In this document: one piece after another, positions 23,800 through 35,862 of the stretch
Layout of the letters: every line of letters begins with the position of its first letter
Position numbering within the stretch: position 1 is the first letter of the stretch
DNA from: Batillaria attramentaria
Taxonomy: Eukaryota > Mollusca > Gastropoda > Batillariidae
Assembly: GCA_018292915.2 (NCBI GenBank)
Contig: JACVVK020000017.1
Coordinates: 2,502,501-2,566,500 of the forward strand
Direction: 5' to 3'
Length of the DNA: 64,000 bases
Program-made: the position numbers and the translations under genes
Notes under the pieces: model-generated
What the model saw: the letters and a program-made list of their open reading frames with translations, nothing else
Database searches by the model: none
Told to the model about the DNA's origin: nothing

Positions 23800-24960
23800 T
23801 GTTACCCAAGCAGCATACCGCAAATAATTTTATTTATGAGCAGTACGTTTTGCACCTACTGGATTCACGACACTGTCATGTTTTGTGTTTATGTTCATCG
23901 TGAAAATGTTCATTGACTAACTGCAGTCACGCAGTCCGCGAGCTGGGCCAGCAGGCTAAAGCTTCCTTTGCCGCGGACGCCAACTCTCACATTGAAAAAC
24001 AGATTCCAAGCCATTCAACTTCTTACGGTACTTTCACTGTAAGTTTCACCTTTCCTTGCACACGCCACACAGTGATACAGCCTCCCATGTCTTCTCATCA
24101 TCATTTCGCCTCATCCACCAGTACAGATCAACAACCAAAGAACCAGAAAACACTGAAGAAAACCTACATTTCGACTGCAAGCTGGCTGTACGGGTCCGAC
24201 CTGTAGCAAGATCACAGAGCTGGAAATATCAACGTATGTAATTCTGTGTCCCAAGATCGATCCCTTGTCGCGGGTCCAGTTACCGCCCCTGCGCAATCGT
24301 TTGGGGGTCTAAGTGGCCGGCACCGGAAGTGAGCGCTCCGCCATTTCCCGCTTGCCCCTCTTGCCGCCCCTTGACCCGAGTTGCGGGTCTTGACCTCCTG
24401 TTTGCGCCGCGGTCGCTAATAGGCTCCCTCTACCTTTTCAACGCCTGCAAGTCTCTCGTCGTCTGGAGAAAGTGGCTAAGCGCCATGGGTTTGAGAAACG
24501 CTTACGTCTTTCATCCCAAATGACGGTAGACATCTGTGGCACAACTTTCTTTTCTCCCTTTTTCGTTTTTCTTTTCTTTTTCTCTCCCCCCCCCCCCCTT
24601 TTTTTCTCTCTCCATGTTGTTAGTTTAAAATTAATCTGGCGCCTGAAAGGGCGTCAGTGTTGCCATCTTTAGCCCATCTATGAGTGGTCTGGGGTAGCCT
24701 GACTGTGAACGTAGTTTACTTGTAAAGCTTCTCTGCAATCTAGTAGCGATTTTTTTTTTAAAGTGCAACTGAGTGATATTTTCATTTTAAAAAATGCATG
24801 TGGATTGAAAACAAAAGAGAGACGTGTAGTACTCGGCACTCATCTGAGCCAAGAGCTGCACCCAACACACACGCTCACACGAAAAACGCGCATTTAAAAA
24901 ACGTCTTGGGGGAACTGCGTCGCCATTTGTACAACGTCACTTGTTTGCTGTTCGTTTCTT
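23800..24960. other. No recognised gene; weak dispersed repeat at 24.48 kb
   Basis: GTGGCTAAGCGCCATGGGTT and CTTTCATCCCAAATGA near 24472-24522 resemble GGGCCTAAGCTCCATGGCTC and CATCTTCCAGATGA at 26635-26685, so a diverged repeat is shared. The rest is unique-looking, with poly(C)/poly(T) near 24587. Confidence 0.5.
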
Positions 24961-24974
24961 ATTATCTTTCTTTT

Positions 24975-25366
24975 CCTGCATACAAAACTCGAGGTTAATT
25001 TAACCCACGGCTACGGGCCTAACCCAGACTAGGACAAAAGCCCCCCCCCCCCCTCCAAAAAAATAAAATAAAAATAAATAAATAAATAAAATAAAACAGA
25101 TAAATAAATAAATAAATAAATAATAATAATTTAAAAAAATAATTAATTAATTTAAAAAAGGAAGCGAAGAAAGGTAAAAACAAATCCTTCTGTAACGGCT
25201 TAGGCACCATGGTGGAATGGACCCGCTTCCTGGTTAAACAACAACCAAAAAAAAAAAAAAACCAAAAAAAAAACCCAGAAAATTAAACCCTAGAGCTACG
25301 TTTAGTTCGAGGTTAGACTCTAACCCAGGGCTAAAATCCCTAACCTCGACTTTTACATGCAGGCCC
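24975..25366. mobile_element. Terminal-inverted-repeat element, copy 3, with A-rich expansion
   Basis: Ends CCTGCATACAAAACTCGAGG and, inverted, CCTGCATGTAAAAGTCGAGG. The middle is expanded by about 110 bp of AT-rich (AAAT)n and poly(A) sequence. Confidence 0.78.
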
Positions 25367-25454
25367 TTGTCGTCAAAACTTTAGAAGCGGCAGAGCACCG
25401 GAAAAAACGCCCCTCCCCCCTCCCCCCCCCTCCCCCGGTGTACATCGTGTGTTA

Positions 25455-25560
25455 TTTTCCATTTCACGGCCAAACAAGACGGGAACGGGATCTTTCGTGT
25501 GCATACTGGTGCATACGCCTGCACACACAAACCCAAAGACAAGGTACCGTGAACGAGCCA
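25455..25560. repeat. Family E middle-block fragment
   Basis: ACGGGATCTTTCGTGTGCAT resembles the GCACGTTAACGATCCC block of family E in inverse orientation. No tRNA-like end is present. Confidence 0.35.
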
Positions 25561-25879
25561 CCGTAGTGTTTCATTTTCCCATTGACTTCTTCCCTCTTGT
25601 TCTTGCCTCCCCAGTTCATGCCAGCCCACGCCGGCCCTTCTCAAAGGTAGCCCGACGGCCATTGTAACGCCTAATGATGAGGACAGGGATAGTTTGTAGT
25701 CAGGGAGGATAATGGGCAGACCTTTTGTCCGCCTCGTGCCGCCCACTTTGCCTGACAGGACGCAAGTCACAGACCAGATTCAAGACCGGCAATTAGTACC
25801 ATCGACGTCGGGACGGGGCAGCTCGCTATAGCGAGTCCTGGAACTCTTCAGAAGACTTGAGATGCCAGATACGCTTGCA

Positions 25880-25880
25880 T

Positions 25881-25911
<31 letters not shown>
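25880..25911. repeat. (CT)n
   Basis: Pure run of about 32 bp. Confidence 0.95.
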
Positions 25912-25913
<2 letters not shown>

Positions 25914-26024
25914 AGCGTCCAGTCTTTGGACGCTTGGGAACTGGTCATTCTTCGCTGGCTGTAGAGCCAGATGCTTCACTCTCCTGCTCCGCACGATGGC
26001 TATGCGGATATTCCTGTCCAACTC

Positions 26025-26131
26025 GGGGCCAGAAATTTGTGCTGGCCTTTTTCTCGTTGCCCCGGCGTCTTTGATATCACCCATATGTGGTGGGAAAAGG
26101 ACGTTAAACTCCCAAACACTCACCCACCCTC
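26025..26131 (+). mobile_element. SINE family A, 5'-truncated
   Basis: The copy lacks the tRNA-like head and starts at GGGGCCAGAAATTTG. It is bounded by 12-bp duplications CCTGTCCAACTC at 26013-26024 and 26132-26143, so the truncation happened during insertion, as in LINE-type target-primed reverse transcription. Confidence 0.88.
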
Positions 26132-26204
26132 CCTGTCCAACTCCATTCCTGGACTGGGGCAGGACTGAGAGCGGGCCGTTTAATTCCAAAACAGCAAAGG
26201 AGTG

Positions 26205-26267
26205 AACGAACTCACGACCCGAGCATTAAAAGTCCAACGCTCTACCATTCGGCCACCCTGGCTCCCC
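26205..26267 (-). mobile_element. SINE family A, isolated tRNA-like head
   Basis: Only the head is present, on the minus strand, about 75 bp beyond a truncated plus-strand copy. Its CTCTACCATTCGGCCA and B-box parts are intact. Confidence 0.8.
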
Positions 26268-26339
26268 GTGCCAGTTTGCGGAGAGTGACTGCTGTAGCAC
26301 AGAGTGAAGAACGACTAACGGTATTTATTAGGCATCGTT

Positions 26340-26445
26340 CTCTTCCTCCGTGTGAACGGAAGCATGGCCATTCTCAGGCATGGAATCGAGCTCTCGACCT
26401 CAGCGTTGACTCGACAGTCCATTGCTGTATGAGCTAACTCCGACT
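26340..26445 (-). repeat. tRNA-like fragment, unassigned SINE head
   Basis: On the minus strand: GAGTTAGCTCATACAGCAA, then GGTCGAGAGCTCGATTCC. It has both promoter-box-like parts at tRNA spacing, but the arms do not pair well enough for a tRNA gene. Confidence 0.5.
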
Positions 26446-26689
26446 CAGGTAAGACGCAAGATGCTCTTTTCAACCTTTCAAAGAGCTTAACACATCGACC
26501 AAGCTTCGGTTCACCCGTGTAGCTGGGCCTGCCTACCAACCCTGTACAACACGACATCATCATCATCATCAGCATTGTCCCATCACTCGAAGCGCTCCGT
26601 CTTCCCTCGCTCAGTCGCTTCCGCTGGCAAAAAGGGCCTAAGCTCCATGGCTCTGACAAGCGCGTAGGCTCATCTTCCAGATGAAGACA

Positions 26690-28555
26690 TACTTCTTGTA
26701 CCGGGTATTTTGTCCGGGCAACCGATCACGCGCGCATTCTGATCTCTGGCACTGTCCATCCGAGAGCGCTCAAAGAATTCTAATTAGCAAACGAAACCCG
26801 CAGTTTGCATCGGGCCGCGTGCGCGGGTCGGCCGTAAGCGGAGCCTGGTGACTGGGAAATGAGTTTTCTACTACTGCTTCGAGTGACCAGATTGTACAGA
26901 TCGTGCATAGCTCGTGCTGAGCGAGAGGAAGCACTTTTCTTGTTTAGCCGGGAGTTGTGTGAGCGTTCTCCTGTGCATTAAAATTCATTTACCAACCGTT
27001 AGGGCAGCAGGCAACGTGTTTGACAGCGTTTTACCGAATGTAGCGGTGGTTCTCTGTTATCAGAGCGGAAAGCACTGGCAGTGTGCTCCAAAAAGGATCA
27101 GGGCTGGTAGTCATGAAGCTAAGAAGATACAGGCATTTACTGATTTAGCTAGGGTATGCGAGTTTAGATTTATACGGGCGTTTAACCCCCCCCCCCAAAA
27201 AAAAAAAAAAAAAAAAAAATTTCCCATTCATGAAGCCCGTTTACAATACACGCTTTTCAATAATCACCAGTCCTGAATAGTAAAAGGTCCCAAACACGCA
27301 CAGAGAACGAAAGACACAACAACAACAACAACAACAAAATGTTAAGCCAAGGAACGTGGGCAATGCCAAAAGCTGCTCCACGTCAGTGACGTAATTTCTG
27401 CTACACGTGGTGAAAGGCTACACAGTGTCCTCCGTAACACAGGCACAGGGAAAGATATACATTGTTTAAACAGCGTTCTTTTGGCAAAAGCAAACCTGGC
27501 AACTGAGATAAGTGTGTAACTGACATGACGTTTCGAGCAGATATTTGGGAATTGCCCGCGGCCTTCAACTTCTCTCCATGAACAGACGGAGACAAGTACA
27601 TGTAGCACCGTCCCTGTGTTTGTTTCTTGACGAAGGCTCCTGGGCCAAGGGTAAAGACGTCTTGCCTGTTATCCTCTTAGCGTGTCTTCTGAACGGTTCT
27701 GTGGTTACAAAGTATCACAGGGCTATACCCCTCATTTTACGTCGTGCATGCTGGGCACCGGTGACGCTGGCTGAGGTTGCAGGACCAGAGATCTGATGTT
27801 GTCCACGCCCGGAAACGAACCATGGCGCTGGTAACTGGACAGGACAAGGATTGGGGGTGGGGGGGGGTGAGAGAGGGGAGGAGTTGTGGGAGGGGGTAGG
27901 GGGTACATGGGACCAAAAAAGGAAAACTGTCCTGTTGTGGGCCTGTGTCAACGTCCCGACCACAAGAATGGCTGGAGACGACTGTAGCTGGGAGGCTATG
28001 AGCGAGAGGGACAGCAGCCACCCTAATCGAGCAGTCCACCTGAACACCGTTCAGTCCAGACATACATACAGATTGGCATCACTTGACTTCACTTGTTCTC
28101 TATTTTCATCGCCAAGATACAGATTTTGAAAGAACTAACAAACAAACAAACTTAATAAAAACCCTGTGATACTTTTCATTCCTATTTTCACGAATAAACG
28201 TCACATAAATAGGTCGAGCGAGTAATTTCTCTTAGGGCTGTGCCTTTAAGCTAGCAGCGTGTTGACACATCTATGTCTGTCGCTCTCTGACTCGTAATAT
28301 AAACTTTCTTCGTGGTTCTCTATAGACAGTCACGAAATCACGTGGCTGACTTGACAAGGATATTTATACGGGATTCTGCGAACGACAACACTGCGAACCC
28401 AGAAGCCGATCGATGCTTCGTACAGCCAGTTTTACTCATGCATCGTAATCGTGACGTCGCGATTTTTGTCTACAACTCGAAACCGACGGTCTAGAATGGT
28501 ACGTACCGTAGATGCAAATGTGGGGGAAAACGCTATATATATCGCGACTTGCCCT
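26690..28555. other. No recognised feature
   Basis: Short open frames only; poly(C)/poly(A) at 27186-27219 and (CAA)n at 27319-27337. Nothing matches a known protein family by eye. Confidence 0.55.
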
Positions 28556-28559
28556 CCGG

Positions 28560-28800
28560 GGTGACCCAATGCCCCCCCCCCCCCCCCCCCAAAAAAAAAA
28601 AAAAATAATAATAATAATAATAATAATAAAATAAAATAAAATAAAATCCCATGGACTAAAAAAATCCCATGGTCAAGGACCCCACCCGACAAAAATGATC
28701 CCATGAACCTCCACAAAACAAAAACGATCCTATTGATTTAAAAAAAAAAATGGATGAACGCCGCCAAACGAAAATGATCCCATGGCGAAAAAACAATAAA
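28560..28800. repeat. Poly(C)/poly(A), (AAT)n and degenerate ATCCCATGG repeats
   Basis: Poly(C), poly(A), (AAT)n and (AAAAT)n are followed by four or five imperfect units around AAAATGATCCCATGG, spaced roughly 30-50 bp. Confidence 0.65.
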
Positions 28801-29809
28801 ATTAAACACAAGGACCCCCACAAAGTTCACCGGTACACGCTCAACCCTCATCCCGTTCGCAATTACATTACGATGTCCAGGAGGTTAGACTGACACGTTG
28901 AAGCAGGCCTCTCCCGGGACAAATGTAATTGTGACCTGTCATCCTAACATCCACGGAACTTTGTTTCCTTTTTTTCTTTCTAGTTTTTTTTTAAGTTAGA
29001 GAAGCTCTACCCAGGACATGGGGGTCTGTCCTCTTCAGTGGAGAAAGACAGACAAATGTGTCCCGACAGCAGCTGAGGGGTACAGGAAGCCGCAAAGCAG
29101 GTTGGGAGATGCGAACATGCAGGCGCAGAGAAACAGGAAGTGACATTTTGGAGCTTGGCGTTTAGACCAGCTGCCGTACCGACCCCTCAACCCCCTCCCC
29201 CACCCCCCACCCTGCCTCTGTACGCGTGAAAGAAAGGGGTTGAATGTGTCAGTATTTTGTGGTTGTTACTGAGTCAGTGTTGAAAGTATTGGGGATGGTG
29301 GGAGGTATAATGTATGTGTAGTTGGTCCGGCAAGTTGGCAACTGAGAGACTTGTCCAGAAAAAAAAATTGAATCATTTCCTGAAAACGACTTTCCTTTTT
29401 CTAATGGTGAATATAGCAATACATTTTTTTTTAATCCAAACGTGAGCTAAGCTAAGTTTGTCGCCAGTTATACAACAGGAAGAGATACTAATGCAGTAGA
29501 AATGTTCGAGTCTCAAAAATAATCTACTGTTAACTGCTTGCAATGTCTACAAATCATTTAGCTTTATTCACCAATTCACCACAATTCACCTCCTGCAGCC
29601 AGCAGACCTGTACACAGTTTTCGGCCCCGATGGGGTCAATCTACACTATAATAAAATTCACAGTTCTGTTTCAGTGATGTTTGTTTGAACACGAAATGAA
29701 AGGGGCGCAACTCCGGCTCGCTGACACTTGGTCACTTCGCTCTGTACTTTTCCGTTTAATCCTATTTTCACACTGTTCAAAACAATGAATGAAAAAAATA
29801 ATAATCTAG
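28800..29809. other. No recognised feature
   Basis: AT-rich mixed sequence without a convincing repeat or open frame. Confidence 0.55.
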
Positions 29810-29868
29810 GTGTAACCGAACTGGACAAAAAAAAAAGTTGTTTGAATTTGAATTTGAATTTCGATAAC
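29810..29868 (+). mobile_element. LINE 3' end with (TTTGAA)n tail
   Basis: GTAACCGAACTGGACAAAAA, then (TTTGAA)3. Confidence 0.45.
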
Positions 29869-30417
29869 ATAACGCCAGGTGTTGATATTTAGACAAGCGT
29901 GTTGCCTTAATCAGAATTTAAAATTTGTCCACGCGTCCGAATTTTTCCTCAATACTATACATCCATCTCGGAAGGCAATCAAGAAACCTGAGGCCAGGTC
30001 AGGTAAGGTAGACTATATTAAAGGAAATCAAGCAGGTATCCAGACGTAGAATTGCCTGAGGAAAATCCTAGTGTAACTGACACAGATAAAACGTAAAAAT
30101 AAAATCTTTTACAAGCGGCGAAAGGGAAAAATAAAAAATAAAAACAACCACGATTGTCACACAGCTCGGGTAGAGTATTACGCGATCCGATCTTCCATAA
30201 CGGGTATCAAGTGGAGTTAATCTAACGGCTCTGCCAGACTGATCTCCCCTATGCCGGCGCAACTAGCAAAGGGCAAAGCGTCATCCGGTTTTCATGTACA
30301 AAAGCTTTTGTTTAAATCACGGTGCACACTTGCTGACAAGCGACAAGTGTTGGAAACGTGGGTGATTCTGTAGTCTACCGTATGTTTTGTGAGTCGATTC
30401 TGTTCAGTACTTTCGTA

Positions 30418-30535
30418 TCCCGGCTGGGGTCAAACATTTGTGCTGGCTTTTTTCATCGTTGCCCCGTCTTTGATGTGACCCGTATGTGGCGGAAAAGGAC
30501 GATAGCCCCCCCCCCCCCAACACCCACCCACCCAC
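30418..30535 (+). mobile_element. SINE family A, 5'-truncated
   Basis: Starts at TCCCGGCTGGGGTC and ends in C-rich (CCCA)n. CTGTTCAG occurs just before and just after, a possible imperfect target duplication. Confidence 0.82.
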
Positions 30536-30640
30536 CCCTGTTCAGAACTGAGACAATTCTAGGTCAGTTGGTAAAAGGCTCTAAGTAGTTATCAACACCA
30601 TGGCGGCTAGGTTCTTTTACTAAAGGATGGTAGAAGTAAG

Positions 30641-30653
30641 TGTGTGTGTGTCA

Positions 30654-30723
<70 letters not shown>
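30641..30723. repeat. (GT)n
   Basis: One TCACAG interruption near its start. Confidence 0.95.
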
Positions 30724-30726
<3 letters not shown>

Positions 30727-31187
30727 CTTGTTATTAAGTAGCCGCTGCACTGAAATCCGACGACTTGAGTTTAAGATACGACGAAACCTTTCGAGAAAAG
30801 TGATGAAACTCAACTACTCCCGCCTCTGCGCCAACCCTACAGCTCAGAAACACAGTATAATATGCAGCATGTTACAAGGAAACCAAAACTCATTCTTTCC
30901 ATTTTCCCCTTTTTCATAATCCGCCCGGAAAGGAAAAAAGAACGGTTTAAAATAATGTTACGTGCTATTAACAGCATTCCCCGGCCGCGCAACAACAGAA
31001 TCATGTTCACTGTGAAAACAGAGTACGGTCATTGTTAAAAGTCACCTTGGGGCAAACAGCACTGAGGTCTATGATTCTCATCGGTGTAAATAAAATAGAA
31101 CAAACAAACAAACAAACAAACTACAAAGAAAAGAAAATGTTGAACACCAGAGATACCTATTAGTATTGGTAGGAGTCTGCCTACGCA

Positions 31188-31425
31188 TTAACCCTTTCAC
31201 TACCACGCACGTTTTCAGTCACTCACTGATTGTATCCCTTCACATGACACGCTGTACAAAGGAAGCAAAAAGTGCCTCTATGTGGAGAGGTGGTGGCTCA
31301 GTGGGTTTTTGTTGTTGTTGTTGTTGTTGTTTAACCACTAGAACGACTGTATTTTGAACAAGTTTGACATCTAGGCTAGAGGCGCGAGTCACAAAATTCT
31401 GCCACCATGGCAACGAATGGGTTAA
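31188..31425. mobile_element. TTAA-bounded MITE, piggyBac-like
   Basis: Both edges are TTAA. The ends are TTAACCCTTTCACTACCACG and, inverted, TTAACCCATTCGTTGCCATG, an imperfect inverted repeat beginning CCC. TTAA targets and CC(C/T) termini are the hallmark of piggyBac elements. The interior (about 230 bp) includes a (TTG)n run and has no transposase. Confidence 0.6.
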
Positions 31426-31935
31426 GACCTCGGTACGTGTGGGTTACATTTGTGGTACCACACCCAAGCTGCAACATACCACCATCCCTCCCAATTAGAA
31501 ATACTACCCCCCCCCCTCCCCCCGCGTGGATCCTCTTTTCTCGCCGCGTTCCAGTAACTAACCCCCACCTCCATCTCCACCCCGCGCGCACCCCCCCCCC
31601 CCCCCGTTACCCCTCACATGCCCAGCACGCGACAAGCTCGTGCACTGAGTCAGTGACGACAGTGACGGGAAACCTGGGGTCCATCCTGTGATGTAACACG
31701 GTCAGCCAGGTGATAATGGTAATCTTCGATCACCAGACACTGACTACCTGCTACCAGACAAACCCAGCCCTGGATGGACAGTCTGCGTCACCACGTGTGA
31801 CTAAACCGTACAGAAAATATAGCCCGAGTATAGTGGGGTTTTTTGTTGTTTTTTTTTTGTTTTTTTTTTTTTTGGGGGGGGGTCTATGTTTATTCGAACA
31901 AAAACGCCTCCACTGTGTCACTGGCCTAACTCCTT

Positions 31936-32014
31936 ACTGTATTGGCTTCTTGACAGATGCAGCAAAAAAACTGACACACAGAAGCTTCCGGAGGGCGGGG
32001 GAGTTGGTGACAAG
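31936..32014 (+). repeat. Short dispersed repeat, copy 1
   Basis: TTGACAGATGCAGC, then GAAGCTTCCGGAGG and GGGGAGTTGGTGA. It matches 36212-36278 and is followed by poly(G). Confidence 0.5.
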
Positions 32015-32019
32015 GGGGG

Positions 32020-33085
32020 GGGGGGGGGGGGGAGGGGGACATGACGTCCTGTGTATACAGCTGCACCTACCTGGTCCAGTCCAGGCTTCAGCCCGACAAA
32101 TCTATCTCAAACTTGTGGTAGCGTGCGCGCTGTGCGAAACCCGTGCTGTGCACCTGAGAACACGGAATTCATCGGGCTGAGCTGTAGACTTGGTCTGCGA
32201 CTACAAACCTGCACATGCCAAGGAAGACGCACGTCCAAAGAAAGGGGGGTGGTTGGGAAGGGAAGGGAAGGGTTGGTGGGAATGGGGGTGGGGTGGGGGA
32301 GGGAAGAGGAGGGGGGTGCACGAAGTCTTGCGCCTATTGCTGTACACCTGTCTGTACAGGACGCACATATAGCGAACAGGCCGCACATCCAAACCGGGAA
32401 GGAGGGTGGACGTGGTTAGGGTAAGGCAGAAAAAGACGTACGTGTCTGCTGGACTACCTGCTGTACGCGTATACACACCTGGCCCAGGGACCGAGGACCG
32501 TCGCACCGTCGCAGAACACAGGACACGCGGATGCGTCGGGGGATGGAGGTGGGAGTTGGGGGTGGAGAGGGAAGAGAGGGGTGGGAGGGGGGGGGGGTCG
32601 GAGATGAGGGGGGACAAGACGTGACTGTGTTCAGCCTCGATCCGGCTCGCCACGACAGCCTGTTGCATCTTCTCTCTACGTGCTCCGGCCAGCGGCTGAA
32701 GCAGATCGATACAGACGGTCGCCGATCGCCATATTTCTTTGCGCAACCGATTTCTGGCACACCGACCACTCGCTACTGCCTGTGGCTGGGTGGGTGTTTT
32801 GGAAGTTCAGCGTATTCTCGGCAAGGCTGTAAACTGTAAAGTTTGACTTCGTCAGGATTTCAGCCGAGCTCACGGCCTTCTCAAAACAACGCCGGCTTGA
32901 ACTCATGTCACAAAAGCACGCACAGTGCTTTGGTGGCAAGAACAAGTTATGAACATGGTTGGCAGAAACTATTACCATGAGTTTTGGAAACCAGTCGCAT
33001 AACTGGTTTCGTGGGTGAGAAAAAAAAAAAAACCGGTAACACGGGAAACAAAACTGTCGTCTGTCGGCATATTCGTCCGTCCATG
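32020..33085. other. G-rich and pyrimidine-rich DNA, no gene recognised
   Basis: G-runs at 32017-32038, 32246-32315 and 32540-32615 make long spurious frames on both strands. No domain is visible in them. Confidence 0.55.
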
Positions 33086-33093
33086 GACAGGAA

Positions 33094-33247
33094 AACTGGG
33101 ACAGCCGAGCGGTAGAGCGTTGGACTTTCAATGCTCGGGTCGTGAGTTCGAATCCCGGCTGGGGCCGAATATTTGTGCTGGCCTTTTTCCTCCCGTAACT
33201 TCATCTTTGCTTTCACCCTTCAGTGGTGGAAAAGGACGTTAAGCCAT
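33094..33247 (+). mobile_element. SINE family A, diverged full-length copy
   Basis: The head is intact (CAGCCGAGCGGTAGAGCG and GAGTTCGAATCCCGGC). The middle is changed (CCCGTAACTTCATC) and the tail reads GGACGTTAAGCCATC without (CCCA)n. Confidence 0.82.
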
Positions 33248-33479
33248 CAAACAACAACCCCACATACAAAACCAGCTGCATGTGTAGCAATAACGAATTG
33301 CGTGGGCGACAAAAACCAGTTGCAAACAGAAATCTCGCGGCGCTGCTCGTGCTGTCGGGATCAAGTTCACGCGCCGCGCGTGCTTGAGTCAGAAACTGAC
33401 AAATCATGTCGCGTGGGGCACAGGGGGGAGAGCAGTCGTGTTTTGCTACCGAAACCGTACACCGGGCGAGTCGTAAGCT

Positions 33480-34190
33480 CAGGTGTTTAATGTCCGCCTG
33501 AAGAGTTCTCGTCTTCTGCTTTTTCGCTTCTGTTTGTTCTTCTGCTTCTTCCACTCTGTCGTTTTCGTAAATCGGGGGTATAGCAGATTCTGCTTGTAAT
33601 CGGAGCCGAAGTTGATACAGCGCCGTCGCCCTTGTTTTTAAAGTTTCTTGCAATATAGACTGCACGCAATCAGCGATGGAATTTCTAATGGCCGATTGAT
33701 GGGTTCTCTTCTACTGCTTCTTCTTCTGCTCCGTCGTTGTCTTCAGTCAGAGATACAGTAGACTTTGCTTACGCATCCTAAGATGATACATCGTCATCGC
33801 CCTTGTTTTAAGTTTCTTGAAATATAGATTGCACACGTAAAGCGATAGAAATTCTAATGTCCGGCTGGAGGGTTCTCTTCTACTTCTTCTTCTTCTGCTC
33901 CGTCCTTGTCTTCAGACAGGGATACAGAAGATTTTGATTACGCAGCATAAGTTGATACAATGTCATCGCCCTTGTTCTAAGTTTCTTGAACTATAGATTA
34001 CACACATACAGCGATGGAATTCCTAATGTCCGGCTGGAGGGTTCTCTTCAACTTCTTCTTCTTCTTATTCTGCTCCGTCGTGTTCTTTAGACAGGGATAC
34101 AGCAGACTTTGCTTACGCAGCCAAAGTTGATACAATACCGTCGCCCTTGTTTGAAGTTTCTTGAAATATAGATTGCACATACCGTTACGC
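33480..34190. repeat. Satellite, 169-bp unit
   Basis: The word GCGAT(G/A)GAA recurs at 33673, 33842 and 34011, exactly 169 bp apart. Each unit has CTTCTTCTTCTGCTCCGTCG, GACAGGGATACAGCAGA-type, ACGCAGCATAAGTTGATACA-type and TTTCTTGAAATATAGATT-type blocks. The first unit is longer by about 30 bp. The minus strand gives repeated short open frames that are by-products. Confidence 0.88.
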
Positions 34191-34299
34191 ACAGAGGGCC
34201 GAAACTAAAAGAGAGTCAAAAACGTAGGATACTCGCGTGCCTTACGAAATGCTCGTTAACGTTAATGTAAGTTCATTGCAAAACCGTTTGCACACTGAC

Positions 34300-34510
34300 A
34301 TACAGGGAGTGAACGTCCATCTGAAGATTCCTCTTCTTCTTTATGTGCTCTGCCGGCCGTTTTCTTTGGACAGTGCTATGTAACAGTAGATTTTGCTTAC
34401 GCAGCCGAAGTTGATACAATGTCATCGCCATTTTTTAAAAATAAAGTTTATTGCAATACCGTTTGTACATGTACTGACAGTGATAGAAGTTTTAAGCTTT
34501 AGGAAGCACT
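34300..34510. repeat. Diverged outlying unit of the 169-bp satellite
   Basis: GAACGTCCATCTGAAGATTC, TTTTGCTTACGCAGCCGAAG, TTGATACAATGTCATCGCC and a changed tail (AAGTTTATTGCAATACCG). Separated from the main array by about 110 bp. Confidence 0.75.
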
Positions 34511-34654
34511 GCTTACAGCTATACTCAAGACGGCTATCTCAAGGTTGAGGTGGAGTTTTCGGGATCGCCGCAGACCTGGCCTTGTTACAATCGCGAAGGT
34601 GATTTCTAATACGAGGAACTGACGAAAGAGAATGCCTACCAGACCCCATCTATC

Positions 34655-34912
34655 ATTTATTTACTTTAACACTTTTCGTACCGCGAACGACTGTCCCACG
34701 TTTTTGACTCTTTTTTCGGTTTTGCAAAAATCAGGCAAGATGCACGGTTCCTTAACGGCTCTTACTGCAATAAACGCGAGTATAATCAAAGTGCAACACT
34801 CCCACAAAGCCAAATTTAAATCCATGCAGACGTAAATTAATTAAATTTAAATAAATTAAATTAATGGTGCATAACTCCAAACGTACCTGGTAGGAATTGA
34901 GCGAACTTGAGG
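34655..34912 (+). repeat. Dispersed repeat F, copy 1
   Basis: GACTCTTTTTTCGGTTTTGC, CAGGCAAGATGCACGGTTCC, GAGTATAATCAAAGTGCAAC and ACCTGGTAGGAATTGAGC in order. Non-coding. The family is unrecognised. Confidence 0.75.
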
Positions 34913-35244
34913 GACTGCCCAAAGAACTTTCAAGTTCGTGCAAAATAATTTACTCCTGCTTCACCACTGCAGACAAATAAAATGTCGCGAAAAGAGACCG
35001 TCCCGTTCTCCCTGACACGTTTGAGACCAATTCCACTTCACGTGTGCTGTGTTAAGGACTCGCTAAACTACCGTGCACAAGCAAGCATTTCCTCTTATCT
35101 TGTGTCAGCTGTATACCGTGTACAGTTTGTTTAAACCGAGCACACTTTGAAAAAGACGTAGGGACCAAATATCTCCACACAATTATCGTCGAGGAGCAAG
35201 CTAACCCCCTTTTTATATGATGTCTTTCACAGGAAGCCGAATGA

Positions 35245-35760
35245 ATCATCTTATCTTACCTTATCTTACCTTACCTTACCTTACTTACCTTACCTACTTT
35301 ACATACCGTTCCTTACGAAACTCCAAAACACCCATCCAACCACCTTACCTTATCTTACTTGCCTTGCCTTGCCTTACCTTACCTCACCTGCATTACCTTA
35401 CCTTACTTACCTTACCTACTTTACATACAGTACCTTACTAAACTCCCAAACACCCATCCAACCACCTTACCTTACCTTACCTTACTTGCCTTGCCTTACC
35501 TAACCTACATTACCTCACCTGCATTACCTTACCTTACTTACCTTACCTTACTTACCTTACCTTACTTACCTTACCTACTTTACATACCGTACCTTACTAA
35601 ACTCCCAAACACCCACCTTACCTTACCTTACTTACCGTACCTTACTAAACTCCCAAACACCCACCCACCCACCCACCTTACCTTACCTTACCTTACCTTA
35701 CTGTGCCGTACCGTACCGTACCGTACCGTACCGTACCGTACCGTACCGTATGCTATCTTA
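35245..35760. repeat. (CCTTA)n array containing repeated SINE-A tail pieces, then (CCGTA)n
   Basis: Long CCTTA/CTTAC runs are broken at 35320, 35434, 35599 and 35645 by near-identical inserts of the type AAACTCCCAAACACCCA with CCAACCACC or (CCCA)n. These match the 3' tail of SINE family A. The 3' end turns into (CCGTA)n at 35701-35750. Confidence 0.82.
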
Positions 35761-35862
35761 TCAAAAGCAGGAAAATGTACAAGATATCTTTCTCTAGAAA
35801 ATACAGGAAGTTTGTCACGGTTACCTAAGCCATAACACAAACGCACTAATATTGCTTAGTTA

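Noticed and set aside
33213..33669. Open frames with KTRATALYQL-type peptides on the minus strand
   Set aside because: The peptide repeats with the 169-bp satellite and is broken by stops in most units.
35245..35760. CRISPR-like or telomere-like array
   Set aside because: No regular spacer structure, a eukaryotic context, and the unit is not a known telomere repeat.
35359..35835. 158-codon Leu/Pro/Tyr-rich open frame
   Set aside because: It is a translation of the (CCTTA)n array.
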